From the NCBI RefSeq assembly GCF_018455725.1, contig NZ_JAHCLR010000015.1, positions 1 to 64,000 of the forward strand: DNA of 64,000 bases, in the 5' to 3' direction. Below are positions 1 to 9,800 of the stretch, in pieces. The stretch's first letter is position 1, and the number at the start of each line of letters is the position of its first letter. Both the position numbers and the translations under genes were made by a program. Below the pieces are notes generated by a model that worked only from the letters and a program-made list of their open reading frames with translations, did not search any database and had not been told where the DNA came from. This DNA is from Mycolicibacter acidiphilus. Its GTDB lineage: Bacteria > Actinomycetota > Actinomycetes > Mycobacteriales > Mycobacteriaceae.

Positions 1-771
1 CAACCCCACCGACCAAACCAATTCCGCAACAGCCCGCTCGGAGGCCAGCAGCGGGCCGGTGAACTGGCTCAGCACGGTGCCGACCGGGCCGAGGAGGTTG
101 TTCAGTCCGGTGGTGGTGTTGTTGGTCAGGAAGTCATTCAACGGCCCGAAGATGTCGGGCAGCAACGACGCCAGTGGGTTCGTCGGCTGTGCAGCCGATC
201 CGGCTTGGGCGGCGGCCTGGGCGCTCGCGGCGGCCGGGTTGGTGGTCTGCGGCGCCGGGCTCACCGGCGTGAGTGCGGTCGCGGAGGCCGACCCGGCGGT
301 GTAGCCGTACATCGCGGTGGCGTCCTGCGCCCACATCTCGGCGTACTCAGCCTGATTCGCCGCGATCGCCGGCAGGTTCTGCCCGAAGAAGTTGGTCGCG
401 ATCAGGGCCAGCAGCGTCGCCCGGTTCGCCGCGATCGCCGGTGGCGGCACGGTCGCCGCGAACGCCGCCTCGAACGCCGCCGCCGCTGCGCGAGCCTGCG
501 TCGCCGTCTCCTCGGCTTGGGCGGCGGTGGTGTTCATCCACGTCACGTACGGGTCGGCCGCGTTGGTCATCGACGCCGACGACGGTCCGCGCCAGATTCC
601 GTCGGCCAGTTCCGAGACCACCGAGCGGTACGACGAGGCGGCCGAACCCAGCATCGACGCCAACCGGTCCCACGCCGCGGCGGCCGCCATCATCGGGCCC
701 GAACCCGCCCCCGCATACATCCGCGCCGAGTTCACCTCCGGCGGCAGCATCGCGAAGTCCATCCCGACCAT
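1..771 (-). CDS. PPE family protein (3' end beyond window)
   Basis: This is the N-terminal 257 residues of a PPE protein; the C-terminus lies past the left edge. The start reads [19 protein letters not shown], with the Pro-Pro-Glu triplet at residues 9-11, and a W-x-G turn (IWRG) follows in the helical hairpin, as expected of the roughly 180-residue PPE domain. After it comes an Ala/Thr/Pro-rich linker and the beginning of a variable tail. PPE proteins are normally exported by type VII (ESX) systems as heterodimers with a PE partner and act at the cell surface; no PE gene is visible beside it. The ATG overlaps the stop of the upstream PPE gene (TGATG), and a GGGAGG Shine-Dalgarno lies about 10 nt upstream, so it is the third, translationally coupled gene of the operon. 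The subfamily cannot be assigned without the C-terminus. Confidence 0.9.
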   Translation of the reverse strand, partial: MVGMDFAMLPPEVNSARMYAGAGSGPMMAAAAAWDRLASMLGSAASSYRSVVSELADGIWRGPSSASMTNAADPYVTWMNTTAAQAEETATQARAAAAAFEAAFAATVPPPAIAANRATLLALIATNFFGQNLPAIAANQAEYAEMWAQDATAMYGYTAGSASATALTPVSPAPQTTNPAAASAQAAAQAGSAAQPTNPLASLLPDIFGPLNDFLTNNTTTGLNNLLGPVGTVLSQFTGPLLASERAVAELVWSVGL

Positions 772-2069
772 CACCGGAGCGCCTCCCTGATCGAACGCGC
801 GGCGGCGTCTCGCTTTTCGGCCAATTCGGCTATCGCCGTGCGCAGTTCGTCGAGTTCCCGCTCTTCGTACTCGCTCAGGGTGTCCTCGGCCTCCAGCTCC
901 TCGACGGTCACCGACCCGTCGTCGCCGCCGGCCTTGGCCAGCCGCGGGATCACCTGCATGGTGGAGTCCGACCAGCCGGCGGGCCGGCGGGCCGCGGAGG
1001 TGTTGACCGCCCCGGCCACCGGCGGGATCATCCCCGGGCAGCCGCCCGTCGCCCCCATCCCGGCCTGTGGCGCACCCGCGGCGCCGCTGAGCGGCATCGC
1101 TGCCGACGCCAGCCGCACGCCCTGCGGGTTCGCCGCGGTCCACGACGGCGGCACCGACAGCTTGCCGACCGGGGTCGCCCGCCCCACCCCAGCGGAGACC
1201 TCGGGGGCAGCCGGTGCGGTTGCACCGGCCAGGGTGAATTTCGACGTCGACTCCGAGGACACCGACGCCGCAGCGAACGCCGGGATGGCCCCGGTGGCGC
1301 CGGCGAACGCCTGCGATCCGGCGATCGCCGTCACCGACGGCATGGCCGGGACGAACCCGGCCAGTGCGGTGGTCAGCGCGGGGAGTTGGACGGTGGATCC
1401 GTAGAACGGGGTCAACCCGCCCGCCAGTGTGCTCAGCGCCTGAACGGCGTCGCTGTGCAGGAAGCTGGCCAGCCCGTTGTTGTTGAGGAAGTCGATGAGC
1501 GGGTTCCCCGTCGACGTCGGTGCCGCGCCGGCGGTCTGGTTGGTGGTCTGCGGGGCCGCGGTCAGCGCCGGCAGGGATTTCGTCGCCGCCGCCGAACCCG
1601 CCGCGTAGGTCTGCATCACCGCGGCGTCCTGCGCCCACATCGACCCGTACTCAGCCTGATTCGCCGCGATCGCACCGCTGTTCTGCCCCAGCACTTTCCC
1701 CGACACCAGCGAGGTGAGCGCTGCCCGGTGCGCCGCCACCGCCGCCGGCGGCACCGCGCCCGCATGCGCCGCCTCGAACGCCGCCGCCGCCGCCCGCACC
1801 TGGTTTGCGGTCGCCGCCGCCTGCGCCGCCGTCGCGTTCATCCACTCCACATAGGGTTGCGCCGCGGCCGCCATCGCCGCCGACGCCGCCCCCTGCCAGG
1901 ACTCATCGACCAACTCGGTCACCACCGACCGATACGACGCCGCCGCCGAACCCAGCGTCGCCGCCAAGCGATCCCACGCCGACGCCGCCGCCACCAGCGG
2001 CGCCGAACCCGACCCCGCATACAACCGCCCCGACACCACCTCCGGCGGCAACCCCGCAAACCCGGTCAT
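771..2069 (-). CDS. PPE family protein, SVP-type
   Basis: A complete PPE protein of 432 residues. The PPE domain starts [17 protein letters not shown], has the W-Q-G turn (SWQGAAS) and runs to about residue 175. The middle is variable and low in complexity. [10 protein letters not shown] motif near residue 300 resembles the SVP signature of the PPE-SVP subfamily. The last 50 residues are unusual: acidic then charged and heptad-like ([18 protein letters not shown]), predicting a coiled coil. Its domain is almost identical to that of the gene immediately upstream, so the pair arose by duplication. It begins 6 bp after the upstream stop, and its ribosome site (CGGAGG) overlaps that stop. Its own stop overlaps the next start. 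Export through an ESX system is known for the family; the function here is unknown. Confidence 0.93.
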   Translation of the reverse strand: MTGFAGLPPEVVSGRLYAGSGSAPLVAAASAWDRLAATLGSAAASYRSVVTELVDESWQGAASAAMAAAAQPYVEWMNATAAQAAATANQVRAAAAAFEAAHAGAVPPAAVAAHRAALTSLVSGKVLGQNSGAIAANQAEYGSMWAQDAAVMQTYAAGSAAATKSLPALTAAPQTTNQTAGAAPTSTGNPLIDFLNNNGLASFLHSDAVQALSTLAGGLTPFYGSTVQLPALTTALAGFVPAMPSVTAIAGSQAFAGATGAIPAFAAASVSSESTSKFTLAGATAPAAPEVSAGVGRATPVGKLSVPPSWTAANPQGVRLASAAMPLSGAAGAPQAGMGATGGCPGMIPPVAGAVNTSAARRPAGWSDSTMQVIPRLAKAGGDDGSVTVEELEAEDTLSEYEERELDELRTAIAELAEKRDAAARSIREALR

Positions 2070-2075
2070 CGTCCG

Positions 2076-3512
2076 TTACCTCCGCGGCCCGTCGGGGCGC
2101 ACCCCGGCCAGTTCGAGCAGGGATTCGGCGGACTGTTCGAGGACGTCGCGTTCCTTGGCCAGGTCGCCGGCGAGTTTGCGGAGCCGGTCGAGTTCGGCGC
2201 GTTTGCCGGCCGGGGCTGCGGCCGCGGCGGCGCCTGCACCCGCCCGGGCCGCCGGCTTCGCGATGTCCGGGTCGACGCCACCCGGGCGGGCCAGTGCGGG
2301 AACGACTTTCGGACTGGGGTCGCAGCTGTGCCGGCCGCCGGGGCCGCCGGTTGTGGGGGCGTTGACCATCCCGGCGATCGGGGGAATCCCGCCGACCCAG
2401 CCGCCGGCGGGCACCCCGGCCGATCCGTTCAGCGGCGCCGCGGCGACCGCCAGCCGGATGTCGCGGGCGGCGGGCGCCCAGGACGCCGGCACCGACAGTC
2501 CCCCGACCGGTGCGGCGCGGCCCAGCCCGGCGCTGACGCCACCGGCCGCCGAACCGGCTGTGCCGGCGCCGGCCCCGGAGATGCTCGCGGTGTAGGAGCC
2601 AGCCAGCGTCAGCGGTGTCTCCACCTCCGTCACCGCCGCCGCGGTGCCGATCAGCCCGGTCGACGTGCCGTAGCCGAGCGCGGCGGTCTCCGCGCCGACG
2701 ATCTGCGGGACGATGAACGAGTACTGGATGAAGCCGTCGAGCAGGCCACCGACGACGATGTTCTGATCCCAGCCGTCGACGCTGCCCAGGAATGCACTGA
2801 GTTCCTGCACGATCGGCACCTTCAGGATTTGGTTCGCCAGATCGGTCAGCGTCGGCGTGGTCGTCTCCGTACCATCGGCCGACCCGGCGACCTGCGGGGC
2901 CGCGGTCAGCGCCGGCAGGGATTTCGTCGCCGCCGCCGAACCTGCTGCATAGGTCTGCATCACCGCCGCGTCCTGCGCCCACATCGCGCTGTATTCAGCC
3001 TGATTCGCCGCGATCGCACCGCTGTTCTGCCCCAGCACATTCCCCGACACCAGCGAGGTGAGTGCTGCCCGGTTCGCCGCCACCGCCGCCGGCGGCACCG
3101 CGCCCGCGTGCGCCGCCTCGAACGCGGCCGCCGCCGCGCGGACCTGCCCGGCCGTCGCCGCGGCCTGCGCGGCCGTCGTGTTCATCCACTCCACATACGG
3201 TTGCGCAGCCGCCGCCATCGCCGCCGACGCCGCCCCCTGCCAGGACTCCTCGACCAACTGGGTCACCAGCGACCGATACGACACCGCCGCCGAACCCAGC
3301 GTCGCCGCCCGCCGATCCCACGCCGACGCCGCCGCCTGCCAGGACTCATCGACCAACTGGGTCACCACCGACCGATACGACACCGCCGCCGAACCCAGCG
3401 TCGCCGCCAGCCGATCCCACGCCGACGCCGCCGCCACCAGCGGCGCCGAACCCGACCCCGCATACAACCGCCCCGACACCACCTCCGGCGGCAACCCCGC
3501 AAAATTCACCAT
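2076..3512 (-). CDS. PPE family protein, SVP-type, with duplicated PPE-domain segment
   Basis: First gene of the PPE operon, 478 residues from the ATG (a TTG one codon upstream is a possible alternative; GAGGGGG precedes both). It starts [17 protein letters not shown]. Residues about 30-62 and 63-95 are a near-perfect tandem copy of one 33-residue helical segment (SAWDR...VTQLV-D/E-ESWQ). The W-x-G turn is WQA in the first copy and WQG in the second. A GGLSVPASW motif near residue 335 marks the SVP subfamily. The C-terminus (KRAELDRLRKLAGDLAKERD) predicts a coiled coil like that of the next gene. Without the extra segment the domain matches its neighbour closely. Transcription probably starts about 420 bp upstream at the promoter at 3941-3974, shared with the metabolic genes. 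How a 33-residue insertion is accommodated in the PPE helical bundle is unclear. Confidence 0.92.
   Translation of the reverse strand: MVNFAGLPPEVVSGRLYAGSGSAPLVAAASAWDRLAATLGSAAVSYRSVVTQLVDESWQAAASAWDRRAATLGSAAVSYRSLVTQLVEESWQGAASAAMAAAAQPYVEWMNTTAAQAAATAGQVRAAAAAFEAAHAGAVPPAAVAANRAALTSLVSGNVLGQNSGAIAANQAEYSAMWAQDAAVMQTYAAGSAAATKSLPALTAAPQVAGSADGTETTTPTLTDLANQILKVPIVQELSAFLGSVDGWDQNIVVGGLLDGFIQYSFIVPQIVGAETAALGYGTSTGLIGTAAAVTEVETPLTLAGSYTASISGAGAGTAGSAAGGVSAGLGRAAPVGGLSVPASWAPAARDIRLAVAAAPLNGSAGVPAGGWVGGIPPIAGMVNAPTTGGPGGRHSCDPSPKVVPALARPGGVDPDIAKPAARAGAGAAAAAAPAGKRAELDRLRKLAGDLAKERDVLEQSAESLLELAGVRPDGPRR
3241..3438 (-). repeat. 99-bp in-frame tandem duplication inside a PPE gene
   Basis: Two adjacent 99-bp copies (3241-3339 and 3340-3438) differ at only a few positions. 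They code for the same 33-residue segment of the PPE helical bundle. The length is a multiple of three, so the reading frame is kept. Confidence 0.93.
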
Positions 3513-4061
3513 CAACGCCCCCTCGGCTACCGCGCGTCACCACTCACGTGTTCAGCGCGGTCGCCGCGCCGGCGAGATCGAAGAGCCGCGTTCCACGGCG
3601 ACAGTGAAAGACTCTGTCCGGCAGACTGATTGACGGCGAGCATTGCCAGCGGACGCTGCCGGCGGCTGGTGAAACAGCCGTTCGGTAGGACAGCGTCGAC
3701 GCTGCACTGCATGCGGAAAAACGTTCCTCCGGCTAACCGGTGCTGTCAATCGGATTACAAGATTTCTTAGAATAGAATTCTCGGAGTTTCCGGTCAGACA
3801 ACTGGCATTGTTTTGGGGCGAACTCACGGGATTTACAGAGTCTGCCGACGCAGTCACAGCGACTGTCGTGTCCACATCATCGTCGAACACCGTTCCCACC
3901 TTCCGGCAATCGGACCACCGATATGTGCGCCCGGTCACACAACCTAGATTCGGCAGGGTTGCAGCACAGTTGCATGCGGGTGGCGATTCCCGGCGGCAAG
4001 CCGCGTGCAGCGACATGACTCCTGAAACACACACCGAGACAACGTAATTCAACGACACGAT
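3513..4061. other. Long leader/intergenic region without a convincing gene
   Basis: This 549-bp stretch lies between the PPE operon and the acyl-CoA synthetase gene, which are both on the minus strand. It contains the promoter element at 3941-3974 and then about 420 bp of presumed PPE leader, including an AT-richer patch around 3750-3800. Short open frames on both strands (3527-3712, 3552-4058, 3808-4047) have Arg/Ser/Cys-rich, non-homologous translations and no good ribosome sites, so none is called. No PE-like reading frame was recognised. Confidence 0.6.
3941..3974 (-). promoter_or_regulatory. TGCAAC direct-repeat promoter facing the PPE operon
   Basis: Read on the minus strand this is TGCAAC, 5 bp, TGCAAC, 11 bp, TAGGTT. 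The repeats lie at 3958-3974 and the -10 at 3941-3946. The two hexamers are one helical turn (11 bp) apart and there is no TTGACA-like -35. The same geometry occurs at four other promoters in this window, all beside two- and three-carbon metabolism genes. The nearest downstream gene is the first PPE gene, about 430 bp away. Confidence 0.75.
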
Positions 4062-5978
4062 TCACGCCCCGGCGACAATCCGGTGCGCGGGCTGCAGCAC
4101 CGGGCGCAGCTGCTCCAGCACGCCCGGATCCTCGATGGTCGCCGGCGGCGGGGTGTCCTGACCGTCGGCCATCGCCCGCATGGCCGCCCGCAGGATCTTG
4201 CCGGACCGGTTCTTCGGCAGGCCGTCGACGATCGAAACCTGTTGAAACGCCGCGACCGCGCCGATCTCCCCGCGCACCGCCGCGATCAGTTCGTCCTGCA
4301 GCAGCCCCGCGTCGACGTCGACGCCGGACTTGAGCACCACCAGCCCCCGCGGCACCTGCCCCTTGAGGGTGTCCTGGACGCCGATGACGACGCATTCGGC
4401 GACCGCCGGGTGCGCGGCCAGCACCGCCTCGAACGCACCGGTGGACAGCCGATGGCCGGCCACGTTGATGATGTCGTCGGTGCGGCCCATCACGTACAGG
4501 TAGCCGTCGGCGTCGAGGTGCCCGCCGTCGCCGGTCAGGTAATAGCCGGGGTAGCGGGACAGATAGGAGGCCCGGTAACCGTCGTCGTTGTGCCACAGGG
4601 TGGGTAGCGTCCCCGGCGGCAGCGGCAGTTTGATGCAGATCGCACCGTCGACGCCGGCCGGCACCTCGTTGCCGTCCTCATCGAGCACCCGCACGTCGTA
4701 ACCCGGCATCCGCACCGACGGCGACCCGACCTTGACCGGCAGCTGTTGCAGCCCAACCGGGTTCGCCACCACCGGCCAACCGGTCTCGGTCTGCCACCAG
4801 TTGTCGATCACCGGCACCCCGAGATGCTCCCCCGCCCAGCGGTAGGTCGCCGGGTCCAGCCGCTCGCCGGCCAGGAACAGCATCCGGAACCCGGACAGGT
4901 CGTACTTCGCGGCCTCGGCCGCGGCCGGGTCGGCCTTGCGGATCGCCCGGATCGCCGTCGGTGCCACGAACAGCGACTTCACCCGGTAGTCGGCGATCAC
5001 CCGCCAGAACGCACCGGCGTCCGGCGTGCCGACCGGTTTCCCCTCGTAGAGCACGCTGGTCGCACCCACCAGCAGCGGCCCGTAGGCGATCAGCGAGTGC
5101 CCGACCGCCCAGCCGACATCCGATGCCGCCCACCACACATCACCGGGACCGACGTCGAAGATGCTCCGCATCGCCCAGGCCAGCGCCACCGCGTGACCGC
5201 CGTTGTCCCGCACCACGCCCTTGGAACGGCCGGTGGTTCCGGAGGTGTACAGCACATACAGTTCGTCGGTGGCGGCGACGTCCACGCAGCCCGTCGGCTC
5301 AGCCCGGGCCAGCAACTCGTCGTAGTCGACGTCGCGCTCGGTCATCGTGGCGACGGCCGATGGCCGCTGCAGCACCACCACTGACTGCGGGCGGTGCTCG
5401 GGCGCCACGGCCGCGATCGCCTCGTCGACGTTCGGTTTGTACTCCACCACCCGCGACGGCTCGATACCGCAGGAAGCGCACACCAGCACCTTCGGCGCCA
5501 GTTCGGTGATCCGGGCGGCCAGTTCGCGCGGGGCGAAGCCGCCGAACACCACCGAATGGATCGCGCCGATGCGGGCGCAGGCGAGCATCGCGATCACCGC
5601 CTGCGGCACCATCGGCAGGTAGAGCACCACCCGGTCGCCCTTGCCGACCCCGAGGCTCACCAGCGCCCCGGCGAACCGGGCCACCTCGTCGGTGAGTTCG
5701 GCGTAGGAGTACCGCCGTTTCACTCCGGTGACCGGCGAGTCGTAGATCAGTGCGGTGCGTGCTCCGTGTCCCGCCGCGACATGCCGGTCCAGCGCGTTGT
5801 AGCAGGTGTTGAGCACCCCGTCGGCGAACCACCGGTAGAACGGCGCCGTCGAGTCGTCCACCCCGCGCGACGGCCGGCGGGTCCAGTCGATCGCGTCGGC
5901 AGCCGCCAGCCAGAAGCTGCTCGGATCGGCCAGGCTGCGGGCATAGGCATCGGCGTAGGTATCGGAGTGGTCACCCAT
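4062..5978 (-). CDS. prpE: Propionyl-CoA synthetase-like acyl-CoA synthetase (PrpE type)
   Basis: A 638-residue AMP-forming short-chain acyl-CoA synthetase of full family length. It has the N-terminal ACS domain (RWFADGVLNTCYNALDRHV), the phosphate loop YTSGTTGRSKG, the DNWWQTETG adenine-binding motif, the YLTGDGG hinge region and a C-terminal NRSGKILR, whose Lys594 is the residue that Pat-type acetylases modify in this family. The fourfold match to PrpE-like features (YDSPVTGVKRRYSY, NRSGK rather than TRSGK) favours propionate or another short acid over acetate, and a dedicated acetyl-CoA synthetase is encoded at 11066-12982. It makes acyl-CoA, AMP and pyrophosphate from acid, ATP and CoA in the cytoplasm. 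It starts 4 bp after the lipoprotein gene and shares its promoter at 6728-6761. Substrate preference is inferred, not shown. Confidence 0.85.
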   Translation of the reverse strand: MGDHSDTYADAYARSLADPSSFWLAAADAIDWTRRPSRGVDDSTAPFYRWFADGVLNTCYNALDRHVAAGHGARTALIYDSPVTGVKRRYSYAELTDEVARFAGALVSLGVGKGDRVVLYLPMVPQAVIAMLACARIGAIHSVVFGGFAPRELAARITELAPKVLVCASCGIEPSRVVEYKPNVDEAIAAVAPEHRPQSVVVLQRPSAVATMTERDVDYDELLARAEPTGCVDVAATDELYVLYTSGTTGRSKGVVRDNGGHAVALAWAMRSIFDVGPGDVWWAASDVGWAVGHSLIAYGPLLVGATSVLYEGKPVGTPDAGAFWRVIADYRVKSLFVAPTAIRAIRKADPAAAEAAKYDLSGFRMLFLAGERLDPATYRWAGEHLGVPVIDNWWQTETGWPVVANPVGLQQLPVKVGSPSVRMPGYDVRVLDEDGNEVPAGVDGAICIKLPLPPGTLPTLWHNDDGYRASYLSRYPGYYLTGDGGHLDADGYLYVMGRTDDIINVAGHRLSTGAFEAVLAAHPAVAECVVIGVQDTLKGQVPRGLVVLKSGVDVDAGLLQDELIAAVRGEIGAVAAFQQVSIVDGLPKNRSGKILRAAMRAMADGQDTPPPATIEDPGVLEQLRPVLQPAHRIVAGA

Positions 5979-5982
5979 CGTG

Positions 5983-6654
5983 TTACCGGGCCCGCAGCGC
6001 CGAGACCGCCGTGACCATCAGGCGCGACAGGAACGACGGGGGGTTCAGGGCGTCATCCAGCCCGCTGCGGATCACCACGACGGTGTCCTCGTTCAGTGCG
6101 GCGGTGTAGATGTAGTGGGCGGACTCGTCCGGCCCGTCGGCGATCAGCCGGACCGCACTGGTCGTGACACCATCGATCGCCGGGGCGGGCACCAGTTCTG
6201 CGGTGCCGGAGACGCCATCAGCCGAGACCACGACCCGGTCACACCCGACGGGGCTGACACCGGGCGCCACCGGGTGCGCCAGGTGCAGCGCCGTCACCTG
6301 CACGCCGCCCAGCGCACCGTGGGCGGTGACACCGGCGGCCCGGGTTCCGACGGTGGGGTGCGCGTACGCCGGGAGGATCATCGGCAGGCAGTGCGCCGGA
6401 CTCAGCCGGGCTTCGGTGAGCAGCTGCGTTCCGGCGCGCTCCACGTCGTCGCTGCTCAGCGTCTTGGCCAGGCCGGTCTGCACCGTGAATCCCGCCGGGA
6501 ATTCGTCGGCGAGCGCACTGATGCCGGCAATGTCGTAGCTCACTTCGGCCGGCGCTCCGGCCTGCTGTGCGACCGACTGGCCACACGCGGCAAGCCCGGC
6601 ACCGATGCCGAGCGCAGCGAGCACGGAAACGATCTGTCGGGTGATAGCTGACAT
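5983..6654 (-). CDS. Putative lipoprotein (DUF5642-like)
   Basis: A 223-residue exported protein. The N-terminus has a short basic start, a hydrophobic stretch and a lipobox LAAC with Cys24, so it should be lipid-anchored after signal peptidase II cleavage. The mature part has no catalytic motif that I recognise. Its spacing (EFPAGFTVQT near residue 52, paired Cys about residues 88 and 138) resembles mycobacterial DUF5642/PknH-sensor-like lipoproteins, an uncertain assignment. GGAGGA lies 8 nt before the ATG. It is the first gene of an operon with the acyl-CoA synthetase and sits divergent from the PknK-like kinase gene. The kinase has no extracellular domain, so a sensory or transport role linked to short-chain acids is possible but speculative. 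Confidence 0.75.
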   Translation of the reverse strand: MSAITRQIVSVLAALGIGAGLAACGQSVAQQAGAPAEVSYDIAGISALADEFPAGFTVQTGLAKTLSSDDVERAGTQLLTEARLSPAHCLPMILPAYAHPTVGTRAAGVTAHGALGGVQVTALHLAHPVAPGVSPVGCDRVVVSADGVSGTAELVPAPAIDGVTTSAVRLIADGPDESAHYIYTAALNEDTVVVIRSGLDDALNPPSFLSRLMVTAVSALRAR

Positions 6655-6727
6655 TGCTCAGTCCTCCGTCGGCGATGACATCGTGACCCACGCAACTGTC
6701 ACGATTGCTATGTGGCGTGTCCCACAC

Positions 6728-6761
6728 ACGGTACGAGTGGCACCGTTGCAGCACGGTTGCA
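6728..6761 (-). promoter_or_regulatory. TGCAAC direct-repeat promoter of the lipoprotein-prpE operon
   Basis: On the minus strand: TGCAAC, 5 bp (cgtgc), TGCAAC, 11 bp, TACCGT. The repeats are at 6745-6761 and the -10 at 6728-6733, about 75 bp before the lipoprotein ATG. The element lies in the 244-bp gap between this operon and the divergent kinase-regulator gene. No equally clear promoter was found for the kinase gene. Confidence 0.82.
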
Positions 6762-6898
6762 CGCGAGCGGGCGCCCCGACCCGCGAACTCCGCCGATCTC
6801 TGCAGCGCGGGGACGCCGGTATGCCAAACTGACGCTGAGCAGCGATCTTGGATTGCCGCTGGTAGAGGGACGTAAACTCGCGGTTGAGGGCAGAGAAG

Positions 6899-9800
6899 AT
6901 GGCCGACCAGGATCCGCTTGCCACGCAGTACGACGTTGTCGACGACGTGGTGCAGGATCTTGTCGCTGCCGGCCTGACCGATCCCGAGGAGATCGGCCGC
7001 GGCGGGTTCGGCGTCGTCTACCGCTGCTGGCAGCAGTCGCTGGATCGCCCAGTCGCGGTCAAGGTGCTCACCGCCGACCTCGACGACGAGAACGTCAAAC
7101 GGTTCTGCCGCGAGCAGCACGCGATGGGTCGGCTCTCCGGCCACCCGAACATCGTCACAGTGCTGACCGCCGGCCAGACCGGTACCGGCCGGCCGTTCAT
7201 CGTCATGCAGTACCAGCCGGGCGGCACCCTGGAGGCGCTGATCCGCAAGGACGGGCCGCTCGACGCGGCAAGCACGCTGCGGCTGGGCATCAAGATCGCA
7301 GGGGCGCTGGAGACCGTGCATCGGGCCGGCATATTGCACCGCGACGTGAAGCCGGCGAACATCCTGTTCACCGAGTACGGCGAACCGGCTCTGACCGATT
7401 TCGGCATCTCCCGGATCGCCGGCGGTTTCGAGACCCGATCGGGGCTGATCACCGGAACCCCGGCGTTCACCGCCCCGGAGGTGCTCTCCGGGGCAACACC
7501 CACGGTCGCGTCGGACCTGTACGGGCTGGGGGCCACCCTGTTCTGCGCGTTGACCGGCCATGCTGCCTTCGAGCGCAAAAACGGCGAGTCCGTGGTCGCG
7601 CAATTCCTGCGAATCTCGAAGACACCGGTCCCCCAGGTGCAGGACATCGCGATCCCGGACGCACTGAGCCGTGCCATTGGGCAGGCGATGGCGCACGACC
7701 CGGCGGATCGGCCGGCCTCAGCGGCCGAGTTCGGCAACCTGCTCTGCGAGATCGAGCGCCAGATCGGCGCCGGCGGTGACGCCATGGCCCTGCCCGGCGA
7801 CACCGGTGGGCGGGCGGCAACCCGGCCGACGGCGCCGGCCCCGGCTCCGGCCGCCAAGTTCCGGCCGCCGCGCCGACGCACACAGGTTCTCCGGCCACGG
7901 CTGATCAAGAAGTTGCGGGCCCAGGGCCGGCGCCGGCTGACCTTGATCCACGCGCCGACCGGCTACGGGAAGACGACCCTGGCCGTGCAGTGGGCGGCCG
8001 AAATCGAACGCGACGGGACGAAGGTCGCCTGGCTCACCGTCGACGACAACGACAACAACCCGGCGTGGTTCCTGACGAACCTGCTGGAGGCGATCCGGCG
8101 GGTGAACCCGGCGGTGGTACGCGATCTCGGCGAGGTGCTCGAGGAGCGTGGCGAGAACGTCGAACGCTACGTGCTGACGTCGCTGATCAACCAGATCGCC
8201 GAATCGGATCAGCCGATCACGGTCGTCGTCGACGACTGGCATCGGATCACCTCGCCCGCCGTCATCGACGCGATGGACTTCGTGCTCGAATACGGCTGCG
8301 ACAACCTGCAGGTCATCATCACCAGCAGGACCCGTTCCGGGCTGCCGCTCAGTCGGCTGCGGGTCTGTGACGAGCTCATCGAGATCGACGCCAGCGCACT
8401 GTGTTTCGACGTAGAGGAGGCCAGATCGTTTCTGGTCGACGTCGCCGGACTGGACCTGCGCAACGACGACGTGACCGATCTGCGCAACTCGACGGACGGC
8501 TGGGTGGCCGGCCTTCAATTGGCGTCACTGTCACTGCGCGACGCCGAACACCCTGCTGAGGTGATCAGTCACATCTCCGGCCGGCATCACGCGATCGCGG
8601 AGTTCCTCACCGAGAACGTGCTCAGCGCACTGGATCCGCGGATGCTGCAGTTCCTGCTGAGGACGTCCATCCCGGAGCGGATCTGCGGGTCGCTGGCGTC
8701 GGCGCTCAGCGGTATCGCACACGGGCAGGCGATGCTGGAGGAGGTGGAGGCCCGCGACCTGTTCCTGCGCCGGACCGACGAGAACGGCGACTGGTTCCGC
8801 TACCACCACCTGTTCGCCGAGTTTCTGCGCCGCCGCCTGGACCGCGATCAGCCTGAGCTCACCGCCGACCTGCACCGCAAGGCCTCGGACTGGTTCGCCG
8901 AACGCCACCTGCTGGTCGAGGCGGTGGACCACGCGCTGGCCGCGGGCGACTCCGCGCGGGCTGTCGAACTCATCGAGACCGACGGGCGCATGTTGCTGGC
9001 CCAATCGCAGGTGGCCACCCTGTTCGGCCTGGTGGACAAGCTGCCGACAGCCGCCGTGCTGTCCAGCCCGCAGCTGCAGATCATCGTGGCGTGGGCCAAC
9101 ATCTTCCTGCACCGCACCCGGCCCGCCTATGCCGCGCTGAAACGCGTCGACGAGGCGTTGACCGTCCGACAGAACGCCGGTGACGACGTCACCGATCTGC
9201 GGGTGACGGCGCGCGTCGTGGAGGCCAATCTGCACGCCTACGCCGACCAGCTCGACGGCATCGAGGACGCCGCCCGCGACTGCCTGGACCGGCCGGATGC
9301 GTTTCCGGCCTTCGTCATCTCAGTGGCGGCGAACCTGATGACCCACAGTGCGATCTACCGGTTCGACTTCGATGCGGCACACCGCTGGCAGGAGTGGGCG
9401 CGGCCCTACCACGAGCAGAACACCGGACCCTACGTTCCGACGTTCGGTCATGCCCGCGACGGCCTCGCCGCCTTCGAACAACTCGACCTCGACCGCGCCG
9501 AGCAGTGCTTCCGCACGGCGTGGCAGGTGGCCTGCAAGGCCGGTGCGGTGCACTCCCAGGCCGCCCGGCTGGCCAGCGCGCCGCTGGCCGAACTGCTCTA
9601 CGAGCGCGGCGAGACCGATGAGGCGCAGCGGCTGCTCGACGAGAGTTTCAAGCTCGGCGCCGAGGAGGGCATGGTCGACTGGATCCGTTCCCGGTTTGTG
9701 GCCGGCGCGCGCCTGGCCGTGCTGCGCGGCGACCGGGACGCCGCGGTCACGCTGCTCGACGAAGGCGCCGACACCGCTGAGCGGCTGGCCACACCGCGAC

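Noticed and set aside
273-3629. A 1118-codon open frame on the plus strand across the PPE genes
   Set aside because: It is an Arg/Pro-rich antisense shadow of the PPE genes caused by high GC in the third codon position; it has no start signal or recognisable domain.
3552-4058. A 168-codon minus-strand frame in the PPE leader
   Set aside because: Cys/Arg/Ser-rich translation without homology; it would start upstream of the promoter element at 3941-3974 and has no ribosome site.
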